Positions 30,307 to 41,004 of a stretch of DNA of 64,000 nucleotides are shown here, in pieces. Made by a program: the position numbers and the translations under genes. The stretch comes from an uncultured Bacilli bacterium. GTDB taxonomy: Bacteria > Bacillota_I > Bacilli_A > RF39 > UBA660. Each line of letters begins with the position of its first letter. Position 1 is the first letter of the stretch. Below the pieces are notes generated by a model. That model saw only the letters and a list, made by a program, of their open reading frames with translations, did not search any database and was not told the origin of the DNA. Location: contig CANPXB010000001.1 of NCBI GenBank assembly GCA_947585595.1, forward strand, positions 1 to 64,000, written 5' to 3'.

Positions 30307-31173
30307 ATGGAAAAATATAATGAAAAAGCTTTAAAAGATAGTTATCGTGAAGCTTCTACTGATAAAAAATTTTGTGCTTTAGTAAAAAAACTCGGTTTAA
30401 AAGAAGAAGAGGCAATGAAATATACTTCTTCTTTAGAAAGAACTTTAACTGAATTAACTAATTGTCATGATTGTCCTGGTTTAATCTATTGTAAAAATAA
30501 ACTAGAAGGTCATATCTTCTATCCGCAAAAAGAGAATAATAACTTAATATTTTCCTATGCACCATGTAAATATCAAAAAGAAGCTCTAGAACAAGAAAAG
30601 AATAAACCTACTCGTGAACGTGAACTAGCTAATGCTAGCATGGCTGATTTAGATTTAACTGACAAAAAAAGAATTCATGTTATTAAATGGTTAAAAAAAT
30701 TCTATGATGAATATAATACTCATGGTAAATTTAAAGGTTTATATCTTCATGGTAATTTCGGTAGTGGTAAAACATACTTTATTGCGGCTTTATTTAATGA
30801 ACTAACCAAAAAAAGAGTTACCACGGAAATTGTTTACTTTCCTGAACTCTTACGTGATTTAAAAAGTGATTTTGATAATTTTGCTGATTATATTGCTTAC
30901 TTAGAAAATGTTGATTTATTACTTCTTGATGATATTGGTGCTGAAAGAGTAACGGAGTGGGGCCGTGATGAAATCCTAGGACCTATCCTTCAAAAACGTA
31001 TGAATAATTATAAAACAACTTTCTTTACTTCTAATTTAACTATTGATGAACTAGAAGGACATTTAAACATTAATCGTTATAGTGATGATGAAGTAAAAGC
31101 TCGTCGTTTAGTTGAACGTATAAAAGAATTAACTGAAGATATGGAATTAATCAGTGAAAATAGAAGAAAATAA
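30307..31173 (+). CDS. dnaI: Primosomal protein DnaI (helicase loader)
   Basis: Zn-binding-like CHDCPGLIYCKN; Walker A LHGNFGSGKTYFIAAL; Walker B LLLLDDIGAE. Confidence 0.93.
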   Translation: MEKYNEKALKDSYREASTDKKFCALVKKLGLKEEEAMKYTSSLERTLTELTNCHDCPGLIYCKNKLEGHIFYPQKENNNLIFSYAPCKYQKEALEQEKNKPTRERELANASMADLDLTDKKRIHVIKWLKKFYDEYNTHGKFKGLYLHGNFGSGKTYFIAALFNELTKKRVTTEIVYFPELLRDLKSDFDNFADYIAYLENVDLLLLDDIGAERVTEWGRDEILGPILQKRMNNYKTTFFTSNLTIDELEGHLNINRYSDDEVKARRLVERIKELTEDMELISENRRK

Positions 31174-31198
31174 ATGCTATAATAGATAAGGTGATTAT

Positions 31199-32134
31199 AT
31201 GAAAGATACAAAAGTTATCTTTATGGGAACTCCTGATTTTGCTGTTCCTATATTAGAAATGTTAATTGCAAATACTAATGTTATTATGGTTGTTACTCAA
31301 CCTGATAAAGAAGTAGGTCGTCATCATGAATTAGAAATGTCTCCTGTTAAAAAGGTTGCCTTAAGTCATGGTATTAAAGTATTTCAACCAACTAAAATTA
31401 GAAAAGAATATGAAAGTATTGTTAACTCTGGTGCAGACATAATTATTACCTGTGCTTATGGTCAGATAATACCTGAAATAATTCTAAATACCCCACCATT
31501 AGGATGTATTAATGTTCATGCTTCCTTACTTCCTCGTTTAAGAGGTGGAGCACCTCTTCATCATGCTATTATTGATGGCGAAGAAAAAACCGGTATTACC
31601 ATTATGTATATGGATAAAAATATGGATACTGGTGATATTATTTCGACTAAAGAATACATTATTAAAGATACTGATAATGTTGGTATTCTACATGATACTT
31701 TAAGTCTCATGGGCCGTGACTTATTATTAGAAACTTTACCATCTATAATTAATAGAACTAATAAAAGAATTAAACAAGATGATTCTAAAGCAACCTATGC
31801 TTATAATATAACTCGTGAAGAAGAACATTTAGATTTTAATCTAACAGCTAAAGAAGTCTATAATAAAGTACGTGGTTTAAATCCATGGCCTAAAGCTAAT
31901 ACCATTATTAATGATCAAGAAGTAAAAATAATCGATTGTTATATTAGTGATAAAGATAGTCCATTTTCATCTGGAACAATTTGTGAAATAAATAAAGATA
32001 ATATCGGTATATGTACCAAAGATAAAATAGTTTATATAACTCGTGTAAAACCTTTTGGTAAAAAAGAAATGTCGGCTTTAGATTACATTAATGGTTTATC
32101 TAAAGAAAAGATTCTTTATAGTATTGTTAAATAA
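31199..32134 (+). CDS. fmt: Methionyl-tRNA formyltransferase
   Basis: KVIFMGTPDFAVPILEML, INVHASLLPRLRGGAPLHHAIIDGEEKTGITIM. Confidence 0.97.
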   Translation: MKDTKVIFMGTPDFAVPILEMLIANTNVIMVVTQPDKEVGRHHELEMSPVKKVALSHGIKVFQPTKIRKEYESIVNSGADIIITCAYGQIIPEIILNTPPLGCINVHASLLPRLRGGAPLHHAIIDGEEKTGITIMYMDKNMDTGDIISTKEYIIKDTDNVGILHDTLSLMGRDLLLETLPSIINRTNKRIKQDDSKATYAYNITREEEHLDFNLTAKEVYNKVRGLNPWPKANTIINDQEVKIIDCYISDKDSPFSSGTICEINKDNIGICTKDKIVYITRVKPFGKKEMSALDYINGLSKEKILYSIVK

Positions 32135-32718
32135 TGACTAAAAAAAGAACTTATGCTTTAATAATCTATGCCGCTATTATCGTTATTATCTTAGTTTTTC
32201 TTCTTTTCTTTGCTCCCGATAAATGGTTTTATAAAAAGGATAGTAATACCCCTGAAACTCCAGTTCTTAAAGAGGAAGAAGAAGTTGATGAAAGTATTGA
32301 CTATGAAACCCAAAAAAATAATCTAACAAATAATATCTATCAATATACTTATAACTTAATGGATAGTATGACTGATAAAACCTATCTTTATGAATGTAAT
32401 GGATCAATTAATAAAGAAATTGAAACTGGTCTATGTACATCCCCTAAAAGAGTAGAGTATAACTCTAATACCAAGAAAGATGCTCTAGATAATATTAATC
32501 TTGATCTATTAAATCCAACTTATATCTTTAATCTACTTAAAGATATCAAACCTGAAAAAACTGAAAATGATTCTTATACAGACTATGAATATTCTTTAAA
32601 TATAAATGATTATCCAACTGAGATAACTATTCGTTCTGGTAAAGATAGTATTAAAGAAATAATCATATCTAATATCTATCTTCAATATCATTTAAAGTTT
32701 ACTAATATAAAAGTTTGA
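32134..32718 (+). CDS. Hypothetical membrane-anchored protein
   Basis: ORF overlapping the fmt stop; N-terminal TM. Confidence 0.6.
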   Translation: MTKKRTYALIIYAAIIVIILVFLLFFAPDKWFYKKDSNTPETPVLKEEEEVDESIDYETQKNNLTNNIYQYTYNLMDSMTDKTYLYECNGSINKEIETGLCTSPKRVEYNSNTKKDALDNINLDLLNPTYIFNLLKDIKPEKTENDSYTDYEYSLNINDYPTEITIRSGKDSIKEIIISNIYLQYHLKFTNIKV

Positions 32719-32769
32719 CAATTACTAAAACCATTGCTATTATATGAAATCGATGGGAGATTCAACCTT

Positions 32770-33627
32770 ATGAAAAAAGAAAAATTTATTAACATTCAAA
32801 AAGATGAACAAGCTCGTAAAAAACATATTCGTAATAAAATAATTGTTAATCTTATTACTTTTATTCGTTCTTTAGGAACTATTGCTATCATCCCAATCTT
32901 TGCTACTTATGGGGCCTTTGCTACAGCTATCGCCGCCATTGGTTTTTTTTGTACTGATTTTATTGATGGCTTTCTAGCTCGTCATCTTCATGTCCAAAGT
33001 TTCTTTGGTAGCCTTCTTGATGGTTTATCTGATAAAGCTTTTGGGGTTGTTTGCTTACTTCTACTATCAACATTAAATCCAATTTTCTTAGTTCTTATTG
33101 GTTTAGAACTAGGTATTTTATATGTTAATTATCGTAGTATTGAAAGAGGTAACAATTCCCAATCAAGTAAAGCTGGTAAAGCTAAAACGGTTTTATTAGC
33201 AGCATCTATTGTTGGTAGTTATTTTGCATACTCAGCTCCAACTTTAAAAAACTTACTTAGTTATATTAACATTTCTTCATTTAATACTTTATTAAGTTTA
33301 AATCCTAATTTATTATCAACAATATTAGCTATCCCTGCTATTGCTGGTAGTATCTATGTTACATATGACTATCAAAAGAAAGCTCATCAACAAGATGAAA
33401 AAAGAGTCCAAAATACAATCCCATCTGAAGAACCAGAACCAGTATCACTAATCCCAACTATCTCTGAACTTCATGCTAAGAAAAGAACTCTTTTAAAAGA
33501 AAAAGCTCAAATTATTGAAGCTAAAAAAGAATTAAAATCCCGTGAAGAACTCATTCATGATTTGTTTGATACTGAATTTTATCTTGAACATAAAGACGAT
33601 GGCCTTAAAAAACTCTTATATAAATAA
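32770..33627 (+). CDS. CDP-alcohol phosphatidyltransferase family protein
   Basis: GFFCTDFIDGFLARHLHVQSFFGSLLDGLSDKAFG matches D(x2)DGxxAR...GxxxDxxxD; GGGAG SD before ATG 32770. Confidence 0.85.
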   Translation: MKKEKFINIQKDEQARKKHIRNKIIVNLITFIRSLGTIAIIPIFATYGAFATAIAAIGFFCTDFIDGFLARHLHVQSFFGSLLDGLSDKAFGVVCLLLLSTLNPIFLVLIGLELGILYVNYRSIERGNNSQSSKAGKAKTVLLAASIVGSYFAYSAPTLKNLLSYINISSFNTLLSLNPNLLSTILAIPAIAGSIYVTYDYQKKAHQQDEKRVQNTIPSEEPEPVSLIPTISELHAKKRTLLKEKAQIIEAKKELKSREELIHDLFDTEFYLEHKDDGLKKLLYK

Positions 33628-33681
33628 ATGAATCACTAAAACGTGATTTTTTTTGTGTTATAATAAGAGTAGGTGATTTAA

Positions 33682-34890
33682 ATGACACTTAATATTATAA
33701 TTTCTCTTATTGTTTTATTATTAATAATTCTTTTTAAAATCTTTTTAGTAAAGAAAAATAAATTAGTGTTTAAAAAAGACTTATATCAACAAGCCCATAA
33801 ACTAAATATCTTTTTATACTGTTTTTCTTTCTTAATCTTTCTTATTGCTTTATTTATTTCTTCTAAGAATTCCACCTCATCTTTAGAAATAATAATTAAT
33901 GCTTTATCAATTGCTTTAATCCCATTCCCTTTAACTATTAATACTTTATATTTAACAACTTTTAAAGATGAAGAAAAAATATCCCATATTAAAACTATCG
34001 TTACTAATATATATGATGCTAAACTAATAAAAGCTTTTAATAAATCTGGTATTAATGTTCTAGTTTTATCTAATAAAAAAATTAAAACTAAAATTACAAC
34101 TATTACAGAAGATGAAATAGATAATGTTTCTTTAAGAAAGAATCTTATAATTAAAACATCTAATTTAGATTTACTCAATAAATTACCTAAAACAACTACT
34201 TATTATGAATTTAATAATCTAGATGATGCTTATAACAAAATATATAATGCTCGTGGTGTTGCTGATAATTATATTCGTACTATTAAATATAATATCAATA
34301 CTTATCTCCCATTATTACTTTGTTATTTTGCTTTTACGATAGCTGGTTTTCCAACGATTAATAATTTACTTTTAATTCTTTTACTTAAAGTATATACAAT
34401 TATTGTTAGTGAATTTGTTTATAAAAAAATGCCTTTTGATACTGATATAAATATTCGTAAACCTAAACCAGTTTCCATCTTTATTGGTCGTCAAGAATTG
34501 TTTATTAATATTATGGAATCATTTTGTATTGTCTTTGCTATCGCTGTTCCATACATGTTTACATTAGCTCAAGGAGTAACTCTTAATTTTGCTAATACCA
34601 TTTACTTTATCAGTTTCCTTTATGTTAATATCTTTATGACTTATTCACTATTTAGTGAACACAATATTTTCTATAATATCTTTAAGTCCTTAAAGAGTAT
34701 TCGTCTAGATTTATATGTCTTAATAAGTATAGGAATAACTATTATCTTTAATTACTTTACTTATTTTACCACTCGTAATGTTGGTTTAAAAAACTACTTT
34801 AGTTCTCTAATCGTTAGTTTAGTTCCAATTCTTATCTTTGAATTAACTAAATTTGCTCGTTTTACAACTACTAGAAAGAAGGTTAAATAA
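33682..34890 (+). CDS. P-type ATPase-like membrane protein lacking catalytic domains (candidate pseudo-ATPase)
   Basis: IALIPFPLTINTLYLTT... GINVLVLSNKKIKTK... and C-terminal TM layout follow a P2 ATPase; no DKTGT or N domain. Confidence 0.55.
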   Translation: MTLNIIISLIVLLLIILFKIFLVKKNKLVFKKDLYQQAHKLNIFLYCFSFLIFLIALFISSKNSTSSLEIIINALSIALIPFPLTINTLYLTTFKDEEKISHIKTIVTNIYDAKLIKAFNKSGINVLVLSNKKIKTKITTITEDEIDNVSLRKNLIIKTSNLDLLNKLPKTTTYYEFNNLDDAYNKIYNARGVADNYIRTIKYNINTYLPLLLCYFAFTIAGFPTINNLLLILLLKVYTIIVSEFVYKKMPFDTDINIRKPKPVSIFIGRQELFINIMESFCIVFAIAVPYMFTLAQGVTLNFANTIYFISFLYVNIFMTYSLFSEHNIFYNIFKSLKSIRLDLYVLISIGITIIFNYFTYFTTRNVGLKNYFSSLIVSLVPILIFELTKFARFTTTRKKVK

Positions 34891-35810
34891 TGAATGTTAA
34901 AATAACCAAAAATATTAATGAAGCTAACTTAGTAACGCATTCATCTACTTTCCATCCTGATGATATCTTTAGTACGGTTTTACTATCTAAGATAATTAAA
35001 ACACCAATCGTCTGTCGTGTTAATAATGTTCCCCATAATTTAAACAAAGATGTTATTGTTTATGATATTGGTTTTGGTTCCTTTGATCATCATGGCCTAG
35101 ATGCTAAATGGCGTAGTGAAAAGATTAAGTATTGTTCTTTTGGTTTATTATGGCAAACCTATGGTAAAGAATATTTAAAAAATATCACTCCTGATTATGA
35201 AGAATTATGGCAAGTTATCGATGAAAAACTCATTATGCAAATTGATGGTATTGATAATGGTGTATTTCCAAGTATTAACGCCCCTTATAGTCTTTTAGAC
35301 TTAGATGATATAATCGATTTATTTAATAAAGCTTGGAATGAAAATGTTGATAATGACGAAAACTTCTTAGCTGCTCTAAATTGTGCTGAACTTATCTTTG
35401 ATCGTTTAATTACTAAAGAATTAGCTAAAATAACGGCGGCTAAAAAAATAGAATCGCTAATAGATACTACAAAAAATCATATCTTAATTTTAGATGAATA
35501 CATGCCATATCAAGAAGCTTTATTTAAATCAACTAATCCTAAAGTTAAAGATATTAAAGTAGTTATCTTTCCATCAAATAGGGGAGGATATAGTATAAAA
35601 CCAATGACTATTAATGAACACTCTAAAGAATTAGTATGTCATTTTAATCCATCATTTAATGGCTTACATGATGAAGAACTAGCTCGTATCTCCCAAATTA
35701 AAACTGCTCGTTTCGTTCATTCTAGTGGTTTTCTAGCTTGTACTGATACTTTAGAAGATGCCATCTTAATGGCCGAAAATGCTTTAAATAATTCCCAGGA
35801 AGAAAACTAA
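34890..35810 (+). CDS. MYG1/UPF0160 family protein
   Basis: VTHSSTFHPDDIFSTVLL ... VYDIGFGSFDHHGLDAKWR. Confidence 0.9.
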   Translation: MNVKITKNINEANLVTHSSTFHPDDIFSTVLLSKIIKTPIVCRVNNVPHNLNKDVIVYDIGFGSFDHHGLDAKWRSEKIKYCSFGLLWQTYGKEYLKNITPDYEELWQVIDEKLIMQIDGIDNGVFPSINAPYSLLDLDDIIDLFNKAWNENVDNDENFLAALNCAELIFDRLITKELAKITAAKKIESLIDTTKNHILILDEYMPYQEALFKSTNPKVKDIKVVIFPSNRGGYSIKPMTINEHSKELVCHFNPSFNGLHDEELARISQIKTARFVHSSGFLACTDTLEDAILMAENALNNSQEEN

Positions 35811-35883
35811 ATAAGGAATAAAAAATTCCTTTTTTTTAATATTGAATAATGCTATAATATTTCTAGAATAGGGAGTTGGCATT

Positions 35884-38800
35884 ATGCAAGAACAAGAATC
35901 TATAAAAAAACTATTTAAAGAACTAATTAAAAATAAAAATGATGAATTAAAAGCTAAACAAGCTTTAAAACAGATTAATCATCATTTATTAGATAAAAGT
36001 TTCCGTTTTACTAAAGAAAATACTGATATGTTATATCCATATCTTTATCTTTCTAATAAGTTTCAAGTAACTAATTATTTAAATAAATTATTAGATACAA
36101 AAGAATTTATTAATCTTTTAGATAGTACTGAAATCTCTGGTTCTATGCTTTTATCATTAACTACTAATTGCCATAAACCACGTTTAACTCTTTTATCATC
36201 TTCAAAAAAAATTAAACATAGTCTTTTAAAAGGTGATGAACTATTTACTTTATCCGAAATGATTAGTGATCTAACTCCTGAAGAAATTGTCTTTTTACGT
36301 CAAAATGCTAGTATCGATAATCTTTTAATTAAAAATGGTTTAAGTTTTAATACTTTAAAACCAGAAACTAAAGAACAAATCTTAAATGACTTAAGTATTT
36401 TAAAAGTCTATAATTTAAATACAATTAAAGAATTTGCTTCTACTTGTGATAATCCATCTAATTTAATTAATAATGAAACATTCTTAAATATTTATCTATC
36501 TAAATTAGATCCTAATTATGCTACTAATCATCCTTTATTTAAATATTTATCTTTAAAAAAATTAGAATATATCTTAAAAAAATATCATCAAGATTATATT
36601 ATCTTACATTTACTTAAAAATACTGATCATCTTTTACAAAAAGAAATCTTACGTCTTAAAAATATCAATGAACTTATTATGTTTCATCCTAATTACTATA
36701 TTTTAACTAGCTTACCATATAGTTATCTTAAAAAACTATTAGTAAATGAACCAAACTTATTTACTTTACCATTTATTGATATCTTATCATCTTTACCAGT
36801 AGATAAATTAACTTCTATTGCTTCATCAAATCCCTCTTACTATGAATGTTTATTAAATAACTTAAATAAAGACCATTTAAATTTAAAGTTTATTGAAGCC
36901 CTACCTTCTAACTTAGTAGTTGATTTACAAAATACCAAACTACCTAACTTAGATCTTAAAGCCATAACTAACTTATGCCAAGCATCATCTATATATAAAA
37001 AATCATTCTTAAAAAATAAAGCTTTATGTTCTAAAATTGCTTCTAATTTAAAAGTTAAAGATTATAGTTTACTTGATCAATTATTTTCACTAGGTCATTT
37101 TACTAATGATGATAAACTTCTATTCTTAAGTAATATTACTGATTCTAAAAATACATCTCTTATTAATCATCTTTTACAAAATATTCCTTTAAGTAAACGT
37201 AAATATTTCTATGATAATAATGAGTTAAGAACTGAACTAGTTAATGCCGATAACTATATCTTAGATGACTATGCCATTAGTTATTATTTAAATAACATTA
37301 ATGATATTCCTAAACTTCAAGCTCCAGTTATTAAAGATTTATTAATTAAAACTGATCTTAATTTTAATCATCAAGTTCTAAGTAATAAAAAAGTTACTAG
37401 TATCTTACTTAACTATGCTAAAAAGGATTATCATCTTATTCCCGAAATTATTCAAAATCGTCCATCTTTAATTAAATATTTTAATACTGAATCTCGTTAT
37501 TACACGAAAGAATTATTAGCTAATATCTTAAGTGAACTAGATTATGCTAGTAAAAAAGAACTATGTTCTAATGAGTTAATTAAAGCAGTCTTAAAAGATA
37601 AATACTATAATATTTATAAAAAGTTATTAAATAAAAATACTTATTTACTTAATACTATTGATTTTCGTATCTTCGAAGATTATATCTGTGATTTAAAAAT
37701 AAGTCTTTTAAGTGATATAACTAAATATCCACATCTTCAAAAAAATCTAATAACTATTAGTAAATACTATAAAGTAACTTCATCATTTATTAATAATTTA
37801 TCTTATAGTTTAAATGATTTAAATAAATATGAAACTTTAGATAATATCTTTACTTTATTAGTATCTGCTACTAATCCTAAGAATCGTAAAAGAGTAGGTA
37901 ATCTGCCTAAATTAATCGCTAATATAAACTATACTCGTCTTTCGAAAAAAGACTTAACTAGTATAATTAGTTATTATCTATATCTAATCCCTCGTTTATA
38001 TCAAAATAATCAATCATTACCAAGACCAATTATCTTAAATGCTCCACGTACTTATAGTGATATTCTAAATTATGAAACTAATACTGTTAATAAATTAACT
38101 AATCTAATTAAAACTGAAAAACATATTAAAGAATATTTCTTAGAAAAACATTTTAAATTAACTTTAACTGAAGCTGAAATGATTAGCCAAATGTATGACT
38201 TTAGTTATCTTGATACTAATACTTATAATGAAGAATATATCTTTATTTCTAATTTAAATAAAATTCTTAATACTGATGATGAATCTTTAAAAGAATTAGA
38301 TCAAGATTATAAAATTATTTCTATGTATGATTCATTCCGTTTAATTAATCAAATAAATAAGATGTATTCTAAAATATATAATTACGAATTACGTAGTAAA
38401 AATAATAATTTAAAAGCTGAAGTAATTAATTACTATAATAAACCAATAACTATTTATAAAAGTAAAGAAGATTTCTTATATCTTGTTGCTAACTTAGATT
38501 TAGAACCAACATACTTACAAACTAAGAGTTACTTTACTAGTTATCATACACTTTTAAATAATGGTAATCTTTATCTTCCTTGTAGCCTTCTATCTAAAGA
38601 TAATTTAAACTTTAATAGTGATTTCTTATTTGGTTATAATGGTATGTTAGATGAAGGTATTGCTAAAATATCTAACTATTATTTACCTGATTCAACATAT
38701 TTAGATAATACTAAAGATTACTATGCTAGTGTTAATAACTTAATTAATAATACCCGTGATTATAATAATACTATTTACTTAAATAAATATAGTATTCGCC

Positions 38801-39321
38801 CTAACTATAATAATGAAAATATTCCTAATATTGAACCAGATTATATGTTAGTCGATTCATCACGTTTAAAAGATAATATCTATCTAAGTAAGATTATTAA
38901 TATCAGTTTAGATTTTAAAAGTAAACATCATCCATCTGGTTTACCAATAATTGCTTTAGATTTAAAACAAATATCTAATCGTGAACTAACAAATATTAAG
39001 AAATTACTTAATGAATATAAAACAACTTATGAACCACATCTTCTAGCCAAATTATTAACTAAGTTAGAAAATAACTATACTGCATATCGTCATACTAATA
39101 AAGAAGAATCATTAAAATATGATATCTATGTTATTTTAAATATAGTTATCGATCGTATAAATAAAACTAATTCGATATATGAACTAAATTCTATTGAAGA
39201 AATATTTACAAAAGAATATCAAAAATATAAATTATTAAAAGAAGATAATAAATGTAATTACTTCTTGGATAATATTAAGAAAAACATTGCTAATCGTAAA
39301 AATATTTTGAATAATTACTAA
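35884..39321 (+). CDS. Very large Leu/Asn-rich hypothetical protein (1145 aa), probably alpha-helical repeat architecture
   Basis: Single long ORF; degenerate LxxLP/NNL-rich helical segments. Confidence 0.7.
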   Translation: MQEQESIKKLFKELIKNKNDELKAKQALKQINHHLLDKSFRFTKENTDMLYPYLYLSNKFQVTNYLNKLLDTKEFINLLDSTEISGSMLLSLTTNCHKPRLTLLSSSKKIKHSLLKGDELFTLSEMISDLTPEEIVFLRQNASIDNLLIKNGLSFNTLKPETKEQILNDLSILKVYNLNTIKEFASTCDNPSNLINNETFLNIYLSKLDPNYATNHPLFKYLSLKKLEYILKKYHQDYIILHLLKNTDHLLQKEILRLKNINELIMFHPNYYILTSLPYSYLKKLLVNEPNLFTLPFIDILSSLPVDKLTSIASSNPSYYECLLNNLNKDHLNLKFIEALPSNLVVDLQNTKLPNLDLKAITNLCQASSIYKKSFLKNKALCSKIASNLKVKDYSLLDQLFSLGHFTNDDKLLFLSNITDSKNTSLINHLLQNIPLSKRKYFYDNNELRTELVNADNYILDDYAISYYLNNINDIPKLQAPVIKDLLIKTDLNFNHQVLSNKKVTSILLNYAKKDYHLIPEIIQNRPSLIKYFNTESRYYTKELLANILSELDYASKKELCSNELIKAVLKDKYYNIYKKLLNKNTYLLNTIDFRIFEDYICDLKISLLSDITKYPHLQKNLITISKYYKVTSSFINNLSYSLNDLNKYETLDNIFTLLVSATNPKNRKRVGNLPKLIANINYTRLSKKDLTSIISYYLYLIPRLYQNNQSLPRPIILNAPRTYSDILNYETNTVNKLTNLIKTEKHIKEYFLEKHFKLTLTEAEMISQMYDFSYLDTNTYNEEYIFISNLNKILNTDDESLKELDQDYKIISMYDSFRLINQINKMYSKIYNYELRSKNNNLKAEVINYYNKPITIYKSKEDFLYLVANLDLEPTYLQTKSYFTSYHTLLNNGNLYLPCSLLSKDNLNFNSDFLFGYNGMLDEGIAKISNYYLPDSTYLDNTKDYYASVNNLINNTRDYNNTIYLNKYSIRPNYNNENIPNIEPDYMLVDSSRLKDNIYLSKIINISLDFKSKHHPSGLPIIALDLKQISNRELTNIKKLLNEYKTTYEPHLLAKLLTKLENNYTAYRHTNKEESLKYDIYVILNIVIDRINKTNSIYELNSIEEIFTKEYQKYKLLKEDNKCNYFLDNIKKNIANRKNILNNY

Positions 39322-39360
39322 AAATTGCGCTCTAAATAAGTAAGTGATATAATCTAGGCA

Positions 39361-40014
39361 ATGTGGGGAATTTATATGAAAACGGAAAAAGTATCTTTCC
39401 ATGATTTATTTTATACCTTTTTGTTTGGTTGTGTCTTTGGTTGGATAATAGAAGGTATATGGACTCTTATTAAAAAGGGTGTTTTAATAAACCATACAGC
39501 TTTAGTAATTGGTCCATTTAATGTTGTTTATGGTGTTGGTGCTGTCATCTTAACCATTATCTTATATCGTTTAAAAAACAAAGGTAATTTTGAAATATTC
39601 TGTGTTTCCTTTGCTACTGGTTCCATTTTAGAATATATTATGAGTTATTTAATGGAAGTAATGTTTGGTTTCGTAGCTTGGAACTATAAAAGAAAACCAT
39701 TTAACATTAATGGTCGTATCTGTCTAACATATTCCATCTTCTGGGGTATTTTAGGTATCTTATGGATTAAAGTCTTATATCCCCAAATAAAAAAAATAAT
39801 TGATAAATTAAATAAAAATAATAGTGTTAAACTAATGAAATATATGCTTATTTTCTTACTATGTGATTGCTTACTTACTTTTGCTGCTATTGATCGAGGT
39901 AAAAAATATGAACAAAATATTCCCCCAAGTAATAAATTTGAAGAAGTCTTAGATAAATACTTTGGAGTTGAATATTTAAATAATATGTTTAACGAACGTT
40001 GGAACAAAAAATAA
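39361..40014 (+). CDS. Putative ABC-transporter type IV membrane protein (CmpB-like)
   Basis: FLFGCVFGWIIEGIWTLIKKGVLINHTALVIGPFNVVYGVGAV...WNYKRKPFNINGRICLTYSIFWGILGI. Confidence 0.75.
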   Translation: MWGIYMKTEKVSFHDLFYTFLFGCVFGWIIEGIWTLIKKGVLINHTALVIGPFNVVYGVGAVILTIILYRLKNKGNFEIFCVSFATGSILEYIMSYLMEVMFGFVAWNYKRKPFNINGRICLTYSIFWGILGILWIKVLYPQIKKIIDKLNKNNSVKLMKYMLIFLLCDCLLTFAAIDRGKKYEQNIPPSNKFEEVLDKYFGVEYLNNMFNERWNKK

Positions 40015-40030
40015 AAAAGGAGTGAATACT

Positions 40031-40879
40031 ATGAAAGGTATTATAATTGATACATTATTAGATACTGTTAAATTAGTACCTTTTTTATTTGTCGCTTTTT
40101 TTATCATTGAATATGTCGAACATAAACTAAGTAATAAAAGTGAACACTTAATCAAAAAGAGTGGTAAGTTTGCTCCCTTCTTAGGAAGCTTACTAGGTTT
40201 AATCCCTCAATGTGGTTTTTCTGTTGTTGCTACTAATTTATATATAACTAGAATTATTTCTTTAGGAACATTAATTGCTATTTATTTATCAACTAGTGAT
40301 GAAATGTTACCAATTATGTTATCAAATCAAGCTTCATTAAAAATAATTTTATCTTTACTAGGTTGTAAATTTATTATTGGTTTAATCTTTGGTTACCTAA
40401 TTGATTTTATCTTCCGTAAAAAAGCTCAAGAAAATAAAATCCATGATATCTGTGAAGATGAACATTGTGGTTGTGAAGAAAGTGATAGTTTAATTAAATC
40501 AAGTCTTATTCATACATCAAAAACGATTATTTATCTTTTAATCATTACCTTTATTATCAATACTTTATTCCATTACATTGGTTCTGAATATCTATCTAAA
40601 ATCCTATACAAAAATAGTTTATTCGGTCCATTAATAACTAGTTTAATTGGTTTAATTCCTAATTGTGGTGCTAGTATTATGATTACTGAATTATATTTAA
40701 ATAATACGATTAGTTTTGCTTCAACCTTATCTGGTTTATTAACTGGTAGTGGAGTAGCTTTAATTGTCTTATTTAAATCCAATAAATCTTTAAAAGAAAA
40801 TTTACTTATTCTTTTAACTTTATATTTAATTGGTTCTTTAACTGGAATTATTTTTGAACTTATTTTAATGCTTATCTGA
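40031..40879 (+). CDS. Putative manganese/arsenic efflux-type permease
   Basis: GLIPQCGFSVVATNLYITRIISLGTLIAIYLSTSDEMLPIML and repeated GLIPNCGASIMITELYL; AGGAG SD before ATG 40031. Confidence 0.8.
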   Translation: MKGIIIDTLLDTVKLVPFLFVAFFIIEYVEHKLSNKSEHLIKKSGKFAPFLGSLLGLIPQCGFSVVATNLYITRIISLGTLIAIYLSTSDEMLPIMLSNQASLKIILSLLGCKFIIGLIFGYLIDFIFRKKAQENKIHDICEDEHCGCEESDSLIKSSLIHTSKTIIYLLIITFIINTLFHYIGSEYLSKILYKNSLFGPLITSLIGLIPNCGASIMITELYLNNTISFASTLSGLLTGSGVALIVLFKSNKSLKENLLILLTLYLIGSLTGIIFELILMLI

Positions 40880-40908
40880 TTAATATAGAAATATCTTATG
40901 ACCTATGA

Positions 40909-40971
40909 TATAATTTTCTTATCTAGATAAGGTAGTATACTCTAAAACTTGCTATCCCAAGCAAGTTTTTT
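40909..40971 (+). promoter_or_regulatory. Leader of Ca-ATPase gene: -10 box, 14-bp palindrome and intrinsic-terminator hairpin
   Basis: TATAAT 40909; CTTATCTAGATAAG 40918-40931; AAAACTTGC/GCAAGTTTT plus T-run 40944-40971. Confidence 0.55.
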
Positions 40972-41004
40972 ATAAGTAATATCTTTTAAGAAAAGAGGAA
41001 TAAG

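Noticed and set aside
40909-40975. yybP-ykoY (Mn) riboswitch before the P-type ATPase
   Set aside because: The conserved yybP-ykoY core was not recognised and the leader (about 70 nt to the terminator) is short; only a generic hairpin/palindrome is supported.
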